Origin: Williamsia soli
GTDB lineage: Bacteria > Actinomycetota > Actinomycetes > Mycobacteriales > Mycobacteriaceae
Direction: 5' to 3'
Length of the DNA stretch: 64,000 nt
NCBI RefSeq assembly: GCF_017377795.1
Contig: NZ_JAFRDR010000007.1
Span: forward strand, 1-64,000
Position numbers and translations under genes: made by a program. Within the stretch, counting starts at the first letter, position 1. Every line of letters begins with the position of its first letter. Under the pieces are notes generated by a model. It saw only the letters and a list, made by a program, of their open reading frames with translations, was not told the DNA's origin and ran no database searches. Shown in pieces: positions 45,552-54,692 of the stretch.

Positions 45552-48500
45552 CCGGAGGGGTGGTCGATCGGTCGGCGCCGCCTGCCATCGAGGATGTGCT
45601 CGCGCTCAGCCCTTTGCAGGAGGGTCTGTTCTCGCTGTCGAAGATCGCCGGTGACGATCTGGACCTGTACTCCATGCAGTTCATCGTCGAGATCAGCGGT
45701 CCGGTGGATGTGGCGTTGCTACGCCGCAGCGTCGACGTGATCTTCCAACGGCATCCGAACCTCCGGGTGTCGTTCTACGACCGCGACATCCCGACGCCCG
45801 TGCAGATCGTGCCGACGTGGGTGGACGTCCCGTGGTCCGAGCGTGACGCCGACCCCGCCGAATTCGATGCGATCGCCGAGGCGGAGCGGCGCACGAACTT
45901 CGACCTGTCCTCGGGTCCTGCGTTGCGGGTGGTCCTGGTCGACTTCGGCAACCAGCGCGGCAGCCGCAGCGACGACGCGCCGGGCCACGGGGGCCGCCGT
46001 CGATTGCTGATCACGGCGCACCACATCTTGATGGACGGCTGGGCCGTCGCGATCTTCTTCCAAGAGTTGCTCGCACTGTACGAGGCGGGCGGCGAGTCGG
46101 CCTCGTTGCCCGCGCCGCGGCCCTACCGCGACTACATCGGTTGGCTCGCTGCTCAGGATTCGGTGGCGGCGACCGACGCGTGGGCGACCTACCTCGCCCG
46201 GTTGAGTGCTCCTCTGATGCTCGCCGAAGGGGCGGTGGCGCCAGCTGATGCAGTACCGAGGCGTACTCGTGTGCAACTGGATTCGCCTGACACCACTCGG
46301 CTGATCACCTGGGCGCGCACCAACGGGATCACCATCAACACCGCGGTCCAGTTCGCCTGGGCAGTGGTGCTGGGCCGTCTCACCGACCGCCGCGACGTGG
46401 TCTTCGGAACCACGATCTCGGGTCGCCCCGATGCGTTGCCCGGCGCCGAGACGATGATCGGACTGTTCATCAACACGGTGCCTTCGGTCGTCGACATCGA
46501 CCCGGCCGGAACTGTTCTCGAACTGTGTAAAAGGCTGCAACGCGAGTCGGCGACGATGCGTGAGCTCGGCTTCCTCAGCCTGTCCGCAGTGCAGCGGGCC
46601 GGCGGCCGGGGCAGTTTGTTCGACACCCTGTTCGTGTTCGAGAACGCCCCGATCGGCGCCGTGACCGAACCCATCAGCCTCGGCGACGGCACCCGATTCC
46701 TACCGGTGGCGATGGAAAGCCTCGCCCACTACCCACTGACCATTGCCGCGTACCAGCTCGGTGTCAATCTCGTGGTGATGACCGAAGCCATCGACGGCGC
46801 GTTGCCGCACCTGCCACCGGCCGAGATCGCGGAACGAATCCTGCTGGTGCTCCGGCAACTACCGGATGCAGCGGATTCAGGTCCCGATCATCTGGAGGTC
46901 CGCCTGGCTGATGAGGTCACGGGCGACGAGCTGTCGGTATCGGCACCGGACGCGGTACCGAGCGGCACCATCGCGGACATCTTCGCGCGGCAGGTGGACG
47001 CGACACCCGACGCGCCGGCGTTGACCAGCACGCTTCGCGACTACACCTATGCAGAGCTGCACGACGACGTCATGCGTCTGGCGAATGAGCTGGTCGGCCG
47101 CGGTGTCGGTCCTGAGTCGGTGGTGGCGGTGGCCCTCGACAGATCTGCCGAATCGATCGTGACGATCTTCGCGGCGTTGTCCGCCGGTGCCGCCTACGTC
47201 CCGATCGATCTGTCGCTCCCGGCACCCCGGATCAGTTCGATTCTGCAACAATCGAATCCGAGGATCATCGTCACCGCGGGCCCACACATCGACCTGCTCG
47301 AGGCGGCCGGTGCGGGTCGTACGCAGCGCCTGGTCCTGGACGACCCGGCGACGTCTGCGGCACTCGGTGTCCAGTCGACGTCACGCCCGAAAGGTGTTGC
47401 GACGCCCGACCTTGCCGCCTATCTCATCTTCACGTCGGGTTCGACCGGTGAGCCGAAGGGTGTCATCGGTACGAATGGCGCAGTCGCAAGCTATTTCGTG
47501 GACCACCGCGATCACGTTTATGCGCCGGCCACGGCCCGGCTCGGCCGGAAACTCCGGATCGCGCATGCCTGGTCGCTGAGTTTCGATGCGTCCTGGCAGC
47601 CGATGATCGGATTGCTCGACGGGCACAGCGTGCACCTGTTCGACGGAGCGCAGATGCGTGATGCGGAGCAACTCGTGTCCGGTCTGGTCGCCCACCGGAT
47701 CGACATGATCGACACCTCGCCGTCGATGTTCGGTCAACTCGCTGCCGCGGGCATTCTCGGGAGGCCGGAGGCGGAGCTCGACGGCACGACTGGCGCGCGA
47801 TTGTCGGTGCTGGCACTCGGTGGGGAAGCGATCAGTCAGGCTCTGTGGCAACAGTTACAGGCATTCGAGGATGTCGACGTCTACAACTGTTACGGCCCGA
47901 CCGAGACCACCGTGGAGGCGCTGGTCGCCCCGATAGCCGACTCTGATGTCCCGACGGTCGGTATCCCTGCCGATCGCATGACCGCCCATGTCCTGGATTC
48001 CAGGTTGCGCCCGGTACCGCGCGGCGTCGTCGGCGAACTGTACCTGGCCGGAGCCCAGGTCACCAGAGGCTATGTGGGACAACCGGGTGTGACCGCAGGG
48101 CGCTTCGTCGCCGATCCCGCCGCGCGCGGTGGCCGGATGTACCGGACGGGCGATCTGGTCCGACATCTCCCAGACGGAAACCTCACGTTCCTCGGACGTG
48201 CCGACAGCCAGGTGAAGATCCGCGGTTTCCGGATCGAGATCGGCGAGATCGAAACGGCGATGCGCCGGTTGCCCGGGGTCGAGACCGCCGCGGTCGTGGT
48301 GTTGCGGCGTCCGACGGGTGCGACCCTGGTCGGGTTCGTGGTCGGGGTGAGCGTGCCTGTCGCGCAGGCACGTTCGGCCCTGGCCGAGACACTGCCGACC
48401 CACATGCTGCCCGCCCGGGTGCTGACCGTGCCGGCGTTGCCGATGACCTCGAACGGCAAATTGGACGAGGCGGCGCTGATGACACTGGCGCGGGAGGCCC

Positions 48501-50182
48501 TGGCCGGTTCGTCGGGACAACAAGCGCAACCGGCGACGGACACAGAACGTCTGCTGTGCATGGTGTTCGGTGAGCTGGTGGACGGTCCGGCTCCTGGTGT
48601 CGACGAAGACTTCTTCGACCTCGGTATGGACAGCATCGTGGCCATGTCCCTGGTGAACTTGTTGCGACGGCAGGACGTTCAGGTGAGTCCGCGCCTCGTG
48701 CTGGCGAATCCGTCGGTACGGACCCTGGCTGCGGCGATCGACAACGGCGTGTTCGTGGGATCCGACGACGAAGGCGAACACGGCGGTCCGGGTGAGGTCG
48801 TCGCGCTGCCGGTTGTCCGCTGGATGTACGACTTCGGGCGGTTCCGGCGGTTCACGCAGACCACCCTCATCGCCCTGCCGAAGGGGTTGTCCGACGCCGA
48901 ACTCGAAGCGACGCTGCAGGCGATCCTGGATTCTCACGACATGCTGCGGTCGCAGTTGCAGGACACCGGGACCGGGTATCAGCTGATCACCAGGACCGTC
49001 GGGTCGGTGCGTGCGACCGACATCCTGACCACGGTGTCGGTCGGTGACGACCTTGCGGCCGGCGTGTACCGTGCAGCGCCGACCGCGATGGACCGCATCG
49101 ATCCGATGGCCGGGACCATGGTCGCCGCGGTGCGCCTGGTCGGAGGTGGCGATGACGAGGGTGATGTCCTCCTTCTCGCGATCCACCACCTCGCCACCGA
49201 TGCGGTGTCGTGGCACGTGCTGTTCGGAGACCTCGCCGAGTGCGGTCGGCAGCTGAGGTCCGGGACCCTGCCCACCCTCGGGTCGGAGTCCACGTCGTAC
49301 CGGCGGTTCTCGCACCTGCTGGCCGAACGCAGCGGCACAGCGGAGGTGCTCGAGCAGCGTCCGTATTGGGCCGTACAGGTCGGCGGGCCGGACCCGATCA
49401 TCGGTGCGCGAGCGGTGAATCCGGACGGCGACACCTGGACCTCGCTCCGCACCACAGCAGCGCACACGTCCGTCGATCAGACCGCGGCCGTTCTCGCATT
49501 ACTCGGCGGAGCGATCGGGATGAGGGAGTTCCTGCTCACCGCGCTCACGCTGACGATCAACACCTGGCGCACCGTCAACGGCCAGGACAAGTCGGCCGGC
49601 GCCTTCATCGCCCTGGAAGGCCATGGGCGCGAAGACGAGACCGTCGGTGTGGGTGTCGACACGTCACAGACCGTGGGCTGGTTCACGAGCGTGTTCCCGG
49701 TCCGCCTCGGTGCCGGCGCTGATGCAGTGGACCTCGACGTCGCGGCCAGAGAACCGGAATCCGTTCGTGCGCTGATCGATTCGGTGACAGAACACATCGC
49801 GGGTATACCCAACCGGGGACTCGACTACGGTCTGCTGCGGCATTTCGAGCGGGTGCCTGAACTGGTCGCGTCGACCGATCCGCAGGTGGAGTTCAACTAT
49901 CTCGGCCGGTTCGACCTCAGCTCCGCCGGGGCCTCCGACACACCCGAGCCATGGGCACCCATCACCGATCTCGACCTCAACGACCGGCTCCCGACAGCGC
50001 CAGAGCCCGAGCTTCCGCTGCGGTACGCACTGGACGTGGTCTCGGTGGTGCGTGGCACACCCCTGGGACCGCAACTGGTCACGAGCTGGCGGTGGAGTGA
50101 CCAGCTCATGGTGGAGGCGGACGCAGACCGGTTGGCCGAGATCTGGCAGCGTGCGCTGTCCGCCGTGGCTGCCGCACTCTAG
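45548..50182 (+). CDS. mbtF: MbtF-like NRPS: C-A-PCP with terminal E-type domain
   Basis: A 1,544-residue synthetase starting inside the end of the mbtE-like gene (ATGA). It has a condensation domain ([19 protein letters not shown] at H158, and FENAP) and an adenylation domain ([11 protein letters not shown] at F628, [49 protein letters not shown]). A PCP ([10 protein letters not shown]1029) follows. The terminal domain is of epimerisation type ([10 protein letters not shown] at H1213, [27 protein letters not shown]). In mycobactin assembly MbtF adds the last lysine, released as a seven-membered lactam. No thioesterase is fused, so release probably depends on the terminal domain or spontaneous cyclisation. 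Confidence 0.92.
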   Translation: MTGGVVDRSAPPAIEDVLALSPLQEGLFSLSKIAGDDLDLYSMQFIVEISGPVDVALLRRSVDVIFQRHPNLRVSFYDRDIPTPVQIVPTWVDVPWSERDADPAEFDAIAEAERRTNFDLSSGPALRVVLVDFGNQRGSRSDDAPGHGGRRRLLITAHHILMDGWAVAIFFQELLALYEAGGESASLPAPRPYRDYIGWLAAQDSVAATDAWATYLARLSAPLMLAEGAVAPADAVPRRTRVQLDSPDTTRLITWARTNGITINTAVQFAWAVVLGRLTDRRDVVFGTTISGRPDALPGAETMIGLFINTVPSVVDIDPAGTVLELCKRLQRESATMRELGFLSLSAVQRAGGRGSLFDTLFVFENAPIGAVTEPISLGDGTRFLPVAMESLAHYPLTIAAYQLGVNLVVMTEAIDGALPHLPPAEIAERILLVLRQLPDAADSGPDHLEVRLADEVTGDELSVSAPDAVPSGTIADIFARQVDATPDAPALTSTLRDYTYAELHDDVMRLANELVGRGVGPESVVAVALDRSAESIVTIFAALSAGAAYVPIDLSLPAPRISSILQQSNPRIIVTAGPHIDLLEAAGAGRTQRLVLDDPATSAALGVQSTSRPKGVATPDLAAYLIFTSGSTGEPKGVIGTNGAVASYFVDHRDHVYAPATARLGRKLRIAHAWSLSFDASWQPMIGLLDGHSVHLFDGAQMRDAEQLVSGLVAHRIDMIDTSPSMFGQLAAAGILGRPEAELDGTTGARLSVLALGGEAISQALWQQLQAFEDVDVYNCYGPTETTVEALVAPIADSDVPTVGIPADRMTAHVLDSRLRPVPRGVVGELYLAGAQVTRGYVGQPGVTAGRFVADPAARGGRMYRTGDLVRHLPDGNLTFLGRADSQVKIRGFRIEIGEIETAMRRLPGVETAAVVVLRRPTGATLVGFVVGVSVPVAQARSALAETLPTHMLPARVLTVPALPMTSNGKLDEAALMTLAREALAGSSGQQAQPATDTERLLCMVFGELVDGPAPGVDEDFFDLGMDSIVAMSLVNLLRRQDVQVSPRLVLANPSVRTLAAAIDNGVFVGSDDEGEHGGPGEVVALPVVRWMYDFGRFRRFTQTTLIALPKGLSDAELEATLQAILDSHDMLRSQLQDTGTGYQLITRTVGSVRATDILTTVSVGDDLAAGVYRAAPTAMDRIDPMAGTMVAAVRLVGGGDDEGDVLLLAIHHLATDAVSWHVLFGDLAECGRQLRSGTLPTLGSESTSYRRFSHLLAERSGTAEVLEQRPYWAVQVGGPDPIIGARAVNPDGDTWTSLRTTAAHTSVDQTAAVLALLGGAIGMREFLLTALTLTINTWRTVNGQDKSAGAFIALEGHGREDETVGVGVDTSQTVGWFTSVFPVRLGAGADAVDLDVAAREPESVRALIDSVTEHIAGIPNRGLDYGLLRHFERVPELVASTDPQVEFNYLGRFDLSSAGASDTPEPWAPITDLDLNDRLPTAPEPELPLRYALDVVSVVRGTPLGPQLVTSWRWSDQLMVEADADRLAEIWQRALSAVAAAL

Positions 50183-50232
50183 CGCTCCGCCGGAACCGGA
50201 GGATTCGGGTCTTCGTCCGGCTTTGGCGACGT

Positions 50233-50273
50233 CCTCCGTCTGCAACGGGAGGACCTGCGCGGAGTCGGAGGAA
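50233..50273 (-). repeat. GC-rich intergenic repeat, copy B
   Basis: Read on the minus strand it begins TTCCTCCG and ends GTTGCAGACGGAGG, aligning with copy A at 4221-4260 at about 31 of 41 positions. It lies in the 132-base gap after mbtF, which is full of alternating CCTCC and GGAGG blocks able to form hairpins; it may end mbtF transcription. Confidence 0.4.
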
Positions 50274-50314
50274 TTGTCGCGTCCTCCGACGTCGGGATCG
50301 GTCATACTCATCCC

Positions 50315-51226
50315 ATGATCTACGGCGTCCTGGCCGCACTTTTCGCCTGCATCGCGTACGGCACCTCGTCGGTGTTGCAGGCCTACGGTGCCCGCAAGTC
50401 CAAGGGCGACGCCCTCTCGCGCGGCGAGACCGCGGGCCTGGAGACCGCGACGGGTGGGCCGACGTTGCGAGCGACGATGGCTGCGGTCCTCACCACGGCC
50501 TTCATCGCCGGTACCTGCCTCGACGTCGTCGGGTTCGCGGGCAACGCCGTGGGCTCGCGCTTGGCGCCGCTGTTCTTGTCGCAGACCATCGTCAGCGCGT
50601 ACCTGGTGGTCACGGCGATCCTCGGGATCTTCGTCCTCGGCATCACGTTGCTGCCCCGCGACTGGATCGCGATCGGTGCGGTGGTCGCGGCCCTGTGCGC
50701 GATCGGGCTGTCGGCGGATCAGGACGGCCACGGACACGACGGCACCTGGTTCCACTGGGGTGTGCTGATCGCGGCGGTCGTGTTGTTCGCGATCTCGTCG
50801 GCACTCGTCCGGTGGCTCGGATCCCGCGCCGCCATCGCTGCCGGACTGTGTGCCGGTGCGATGTTCGGCGTGGTCGCGGTGTCGGTGCGCATCCTGCACG
50901 GCATCTCCGACTTCGACATCGTCGAGATCCTCAGCGACCCGGCCGCATACGCCATCGCGCTCGCCGGGGTCGGTGGTTATTACCTCAACACAGTTGCGCT
51001 GCAACTCGGTTCGGTGAACTCGGCAACGGCCGCGGTGGTGGTCGGCGAGACGGTCATCCCGTCGATCATCGGCATCATCTGGCTCGGCGACGATGCGCTA
51101 CCCGGTCGCACCTGGCTGGCAGTGGTCGGTTTCGTGGTCGCGGTGGCCGGTGCGATGGTCATCGCCTGGTCGGGAGCCGCCCAGGCGGCCAACGAGGCAG
51201 AGGCCGGTGTGGATGCGAGGACCTGA
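50315..51226 (+). CDS. DMT-superfamily multi-helix membrane protein
   Basis: A 303-residue protein with about nine hydrophobic segments (YGVLAALFACIAYGTSSVLQ, LAPLFLSQTIVSAYLVVTAI, GVLIAAVVLFAISSALV, TAAVVVGETVIPSIIGIIWL). It resembles drug/metabolite transporter-like proteins common in actinobacteria. It follows mbtF by 132 bases and is convergent with the SagB-type gene, its last 68 bases overlapping that gene's end. A link to the siderophore is possible but only positional. Substrate unknown. Confidence 0.8.
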   Translation: MIYGVLAALFACIAYGTSSVLQAYGARKSKGDALSRGETAGLETATGGPTLRATMAAVLTTAFIAGTCLDVVGFAGNAVGSRLAPLFLSQTIVSAYLVVTAILGIFVLGITLLPRDWIAIGAVVAALCAIGLSADQDGHGHDGTWFHWGVLIAAVVLFAISSALVRWLGSRAAIAAGLCAGAMFGVVAVSVRILHGISDFDIVEILSDPAAYAIALAGVGGYYLNTVALQLGSVNSATAAVVVGETVIPSIIGIIWLGDDALPGRTWLAVVGFVVAVAGAMVIAWSGAAQAANEAEAGVDART

Positions 51227-52619
51227 CCTCTCGGTGACGGTCGTTCAGCGTTTCGGGGGTGCCGAGTACGAGGCTGCCCAGCGCGCATTCGGTCAGCTCG
51301 TCGACACCGGCGAGTTCGGCGAAAGCCGCGGTGTCGCAGTAGCCCTGGGCGACGGTACCCAGCCCCATGTCGGTGGCGACCAACGACATCGTCTGCGTGA
51401 GCACCCCGACATGTTTGAGCATCACCGCGTAGGGGATCTGCTCGTAGGTCCACATGATCCGACCGACGCGGGCCGCGAAGACGAAGAGGATCTGCGGTAG
51501 TTGGCCGCCGGAGAGGGTGAGCGACGACGGGGTCAGCAACCGGCCGATCGCGGCATGCTCGATGCCGGTGACCGGACGCAGGACGTGGTCGAACGAGTCG
51601 TAGTGATACATGCCTGCAGACAATCCCTGGCATTCGCGTACAACGGGATACACCTCGAGTTCGTACAAACCCCCGCCGGATGGATACGGCCGGGACGGAA
51701 ATTCCTCGGTGCCGATCACCCGCAGCTCGCGGTTGCGGTGCGTGCGATAGAGGAACTCGCCGAGCTGGTCGAGGGTCGGGGTCGAGGTGGTGTCGAAGTC
51801 GCGACACGATCTCCGATCCTCGATGGCGCTGGTGAGGGCATCCCCGGTGACGCGGAGTTCGTCGAGGTCCACGTCCTTCAGTGCGACCGCCGGACCCGGA
51901 TATTCCGGCTTGCGCGCAGGTAGTGGGGGATACGAGCCCGCCGCCCACTTGGTCGGGCCGAACCGTCCCCAATCCTTGGCGCGTACACCGAAGGTGCTCT
52001 TGCGGTGAAACCACAACTCGTGGGCGCCCCAGCTACGGGTGGCGAACCCGGACTCTTCGGCGTCGTCCTGCGTGGTGAAACCCGCCCACGTCAGGTCTCG
52101 GGCGAGTTCGGCCACAACCGGGGGTACCGGCCGATCGACCCCGGGCAGCCCGGTGAGCACCGCCAGCACACCCGCGTCGTGGATCTCGATGTCGCACCAC
52201 GACAACGGATGTTCGGCCACGCACCGACCGTCGACCCGATGGATCACCGTGAACTTCGAGAGCTGTTCCACGGCAGTGCACTCGTGCGAGACCGGCGGCC
52301 GGGGCGGGGGAGTGTCGAAGGGCCGCAGCGTGTACAGATCGGCGCCCGCCCACCGCATCGTGACCGTGAGCAGCCCCTGACCGACCAGTTGGTCGAGGAT
52401 CCCGGTCACCGCAGGATCAGCCCCTGCACCCGGAAGTTCGCTCAGGGCCGGTCGACCCCTGCCCAGAGCTTTGAGTGTCTGCATCTGTGCCGGCGTCAGT
52501 CCGGTCAGTCGCTGCTTCGCGGGCAACAGCACCGCAACGCCTCCGGAAGCGGTCATCGCGGACGCCCCCGCACGGAAGGCGTAGGCGAACTCGTGGCCGG
52601 TCACCGGTGCTGCCGTCAC
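51159..52619 (-). CDS. SagB-type FMN dehydrogenase (putative azoline oxidase)
   Basis: A 486-residue protein of the SagB/ThcOx/McbC nitroreductase family. The first 260 residues are the variable SagB N-terminal region. The nitroreductase domain starts at SAIEDRRSCRDFDTTST and shows RPYPSGGGLYELEVYPVVRE, GLSAGMYHYDSFDHVLRPV, VGVLTQTMSLVATDMGLGTV and ALGSLVLGTP. Family members oxidise oxazolines or thiazolines to oxazoles or thiazoles with FMN, usually in peptide-derived natural products. No YcaO cyclodehydratase or precursor peptide is present here, but the MbtB-like cyclisation domain makes an azoline, so it is the likely substrate. Start at 52619 overlaps the upstream lipoprotein gene by 4 bases, making SIP, lipoprotein and SagB one iron-controlled operon. 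Confidence 0.88.
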   Translation of the reverse strand: MTAAPVTGHEFAYAFRAGASAMTASGGVAVLLPAKQRLTGLTPAQMQTLKALGRGRPALSELPGAGADPAVTGILDQLVGQGLLTVTMRWAGADLYTLRPFDTPPPRPPVSHECTAVEQLSKFTVIHRVDGRCVAEHPLSWCDIEIHDAGVLAVLTGLPGVDRPVPPVVAELARDLTWAGFTTQDDAEESGFATRSWGAHELWFHRKSTFGVRAKDWGRFGPTKWAAGSYPPLPARKPEYPGPAVALKDVDLDELRVTGDALTSAIEDRRSCRDFDTTSTPTLDQLGEFLYRTHRNRELRVIGTEEFPSRPYPSGGGLYELEVYPVVRECQGLSAGMYHYDSFDHVLRPVTGIEHAAIGRLLTPSSLTLSGGQLPQILFVFAARVGRIMWTYEQIPYAVMLKHVGVLTQTMSLVATDMGLGTVAQGYCDTAAFAELAGVDELTECALGSLVLGTPETLNDRHREVRSSHPHRPLPRWPPGRLPTRR

Positions 52620-53590
52620 TGCGCGGCGTTCTCGAATGCGGGGGTCATCTTCTCCAGTACGAACGGAAGCGACAGCGGGGACGGCTGATTGATGGCGCTG
52701 ACCTCGGCAACACTGAGTTCGGCAACGGCATTCTTCTTCACCGAGGTGAGATTCGAATAGCCGGGCAATGTCTTCATCTTCTCGTTGAGGGCCGGTGAGT
52801 TGGCGGCGAGGATCATCATGTCCGACTGCAGTTCCGGGACGTTCTCGGTGGAGATCGGGAACCGTGGCTGCCCGTCGCGTTCGAAGATCTTCTGAAGCTC
52901 CGGCGCCATGGTCATGCCCATCGAGGTGAACACCTCTGCCGCGCCGTCGGCGGGATCACCGAAGACCTGGATCTGGTCGTTGCTGAGTATCCAGGCGAGT
53001 GCGAAGCTCTTGCCCTGCAATCCCGGATTGGCTTTCTTGATCCCGTCGATCTTGCTGTTGACGCCATCGATGATCTGCTGCGCCTTTTCGGGCTCCCGGA
53101 GCACGGTGCCCATGAAGACGACCATTTCCTCCCAAGGGTCCACCTGCTTGCCGGTGATGGAAGGGATTGTCGGGGCCAGCTTGCTCAGCTTGGCGAAGGT
53201 CTCTGTCTGGTCGCCGAAATCCGTCGAGACGATGAGGTCGGGATCCACGGCCGCGACCTGGCTGGCCACGTCGCGCGAGGGATCGATGGCCTCGGAGGAT
53301 TCGAGTCGGTCTCCGACCCAGGGCGTCGGGGCCTTGGTCAGCAGTTCCACGTTGTCGAGGTACGCGACGGGGGTGACGCCGAAAGCCAGTGCCACATCGG
53401 TCCATTGGGTACCGATGGTGACGATGTTCTCGGGGACGCCGTTGATCGTGACCTGGCCCATCGGGGTGTTCACCTGGATGGGTGCCCCGTTGTCCTTGTC
53501 CTCGTCCGGTGAACTGCAGGCCGTGACAGCGAGAGTCAGCGCCGCGAGGAGGGCGAGCACTACGGTCAGGCGGTTGGAACGGGCTCGCAT
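52616..53590 (-). CDS. Iron-siderophore ABC transporter substrate-binding lipoprotein
   Basis: A FecB/FepB-type class III binding protein of 324 residues. It has a signal peptide (LTVVLALLAALTLAVTAC) with lipobox cysteine, then VTIGTQWTDVALAFGVTPVA, VAAVDPDLIVSTDF and PTIPSITGKQVDPWEEMVVF, typical of the two-lobed fold. It should capture ferric siderophore at the cell surface. No matching permease or ATPase gene is in the window. The start used is ATG at 53590; an in-frame ATG at 53611 that overlaps the stop of the SIP gene (ATGA) would add 7 residues and is equally possible. Confidence 0.9.
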   Translation of the reverse strand: MRARSNRLTVVLALLAALTLAVTACSSPDEDKDNGAPIQVNTPMGQVTINGVPENIVTIGTQWTDVALAFGVTPVAYLDNVELLTKAPTPWVGDRLESSEAIDPSRDVASQVAAVDPDLIVSTDFGDQTETFAKLSKLAPTIPSITGKQVDPWEEMVVFMGTVLREPEKAQQIIDGVNSKIDGIKKANPGLQGKSFALAWILSNDQIQVFGDPADGAAEVFTSMGMTMAPELQKIFERDGQPRFPISTENVPELQSDMMILAANSPALNEKMKTLPGYSNLTSVKKNAVAELSVAEVSAINQPSPLSLPFVLEKMTPAFENAAQ

Positions 53591-53607
53591 GGATCCATCT
53601 CTCTTGA

Positions 53608-54303
53608 TCATTTCCAGTAGGCCTGGGACTTGACCGATGTCTTGGGGAGTTTGCTCCTGAGTGACTTCGTGATGTCTCTGGTGGTGTAGAACTCGCAGGC
53701 CACCCATCCGAACGCGCCCGGGGCAACCGCCAACTGTGCGGCCGTGTCGCGCAGGGCTTGTCCTTTGGTGCCGCGCTCGACCCACTCCACGGTGGTCGCG
53801 GGCGTCGCTTTCAGAGGAAGGTTCTTGTCCGATTCGTGCTGCCACTCGAGCCAGACCCGGGCAGGGACATCGCCGATCGCGTCGAGCAGGGAATTGATCG
53901 CGGGCACGGCGGCCGGATCGCCGAAGATGACGTACTCCGACGGAGCCGGGTCGGGGATCGCGAACTTCGAGCCCATGACGGTCGCGCCGATGGTCTCGCC
54001 GACGTCGGCGGCCACGGCCCAGTTCGCGGCAGGACCGTCGTGAATCGCGAACTCGATGTCGAAGGTGTCGGCCGTCTCGTCCGGGTCGACCAGGGTGTAT
54101 CCGCGCTGCTGTTGCTTGTCGCCGTTCGGTATCCACAACCGGATCCACTGGGTCGGGTGGCGGTCGTGGTGACCGAGCAGTCCGCCGGCCTGGAAACTGA
54201 TCCGGAGGTAACTGTCCGTGACCTGCTGTTTGCCGGTCACGGTCAGTACGTAGTCGTCTGCGCCGAGTGCCTTGAGTACCAGCCCTTGTAGTCCCCTGCT
54301 CAT
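53608..54303 (-). CDS. Siderophore-interacting protein (FAD-dependent ferric reductase)
   Basis: A 231-residue SIP/ViuB-family flavoprotein that reduces ferric siderophores to release iron in the cytoplasm. The FAD-binding half contains QWIRLWIPNGDKQQQRGYTL (RxYTL motif) and FDIEFAIHDGPAANWA, and the NAD(P)H half YVIFGDPAAVPAINSLLDAI and VWLEWQHES, ending in a basic KSQAYWK tail. First gene of a leftward operon with the binding lipoprotein and the SagB-type oxidase. A perfect palindrome matching the iron box sits 7 bases before its ATG, so iron repression is expected. Confidence 0.92.
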   Translation of the reverse strand: MSRGLQGLVLKALGADDYVLTVTGKQQVTDSYLRISFQAGGLLGHHDRHPTQWIRLWIPNGDKQQQRGYTLVDPDETADTFDIEFAIHDGPAANWAVAADVGETIGATVMGSKFAIPDPAPSEYVIFGDPAAVPAINSLLDAIGDVPARVWLEWQHESDKNLPLKATPATTVEWVERGTKGQALRDTAAQLAVAPGAFGWVACEFYTTRDITKSLRSKLPKTSVKSQAYWK

Positions 54304-54308
54304 GACGG

Positions 54309-54327
54309 TGAGCTTAGCCTAAGCTCT
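54309..54327 (-). promoter_or_regulatory. Palindromic iron box before the SIP gene
   Basis: GAGCTTAGCCTAAGCTC at 54310-54326 is a perfect 8+1+8 palindrome. The surrounding 19-mer TGAGCTTAGCCTAAGCTCT matches the iron-box consensus at about 13 of 19 positions. Only 5 bases separate the 19-mer from the SIP start codon, so the transcript must start inside or next to the site and be nearly leaderless. It also lies in the 98-base gap shared with the divergent 64-residue protein gene. Confidence 0.8.
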
Positions 54328-54401
54328 ACGCCGCGAGAATCCTCGGACAGCGCGAAGTCGGTGTACTCATTCCGGCGGGCGAGGCGTGCTCTAATGGCCC
54401 G

Positions 54402-54596
54402 ATGCAGCAGTCGGACGATGACGACGTGACCCAGGAGATCGGTCCCTGGGAATCGGGCGAACCGCAGGAGGAAGACGCGGCGTCGGCGGGCATCAACTCT
54501 GCGACGGTGCTGGTCGCCGTGGGTGTATCGGCGATCATCGCCGCCCTGATCGTCACCGTCGGTCTCGTCGGCATCCTGCTGCTGCACAGCAACTGA
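54402..54596 (+). CDS. Small single-pass membrane protein, 64 aa
   Basis: Residues 1-28 are acidic and polar (MQQSDDDDVTQEIGPWESG), and residues 30-60 form one helix (GVSAIIAALIVTVGLVGIL) ending HSN. The helix is nearly the same as that of the MTB12-like protein at 38846 (GVSAIISALIVSIGVVGVL), so the two are related through this segment although this one has no outer domain. It diverges from the SIP gene across the palindromic iron box and so may also be iron-regulated. I know no function for it. Confidence 0.7.
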   Translation: MQQSDDDDVTQEIGPWESGEPQEEDAASAGINSATVLVAVGVSAIIAALIVTVGLVGILLLHSN

Positions 54597-54646
54597 CCGA
54601 CCGCGGGCGCATCGTCGGCTTGCGTGGGCCATGCCGGCACCGTAAT

Positions 54647-54668
54647 TTAGTTGTAGCCCTACAACTAA
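54647..54668. promoter_or_regulatory. Perfect palindromic operator for the MarR-type regulator
   Basis: TTAGTTGTAG, two bases, CTACAACTAA: a perfect 10+2+10 inverted repeat 24 bases before the MFS start codon. Size, symmetry and AT-rich arms fit a MarR-family dimer site, and a marR gene is the second gene of the same operon. Autoregulation of exporter and regulator by this site is the likely mechanism. Confidence 0.8.
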
Positions 54669-54692
54669 CTACCAATGCCTGGGGGCGCCTCC

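Noticed and set aside
51159-52619. SagB-type protein as part of a thiazole/oxazole-modified peptide (RiPP) cluster
   Set aside because: No YcaO cyclodehydratase, partner E1-like protein or precursor peptide was found nearby.
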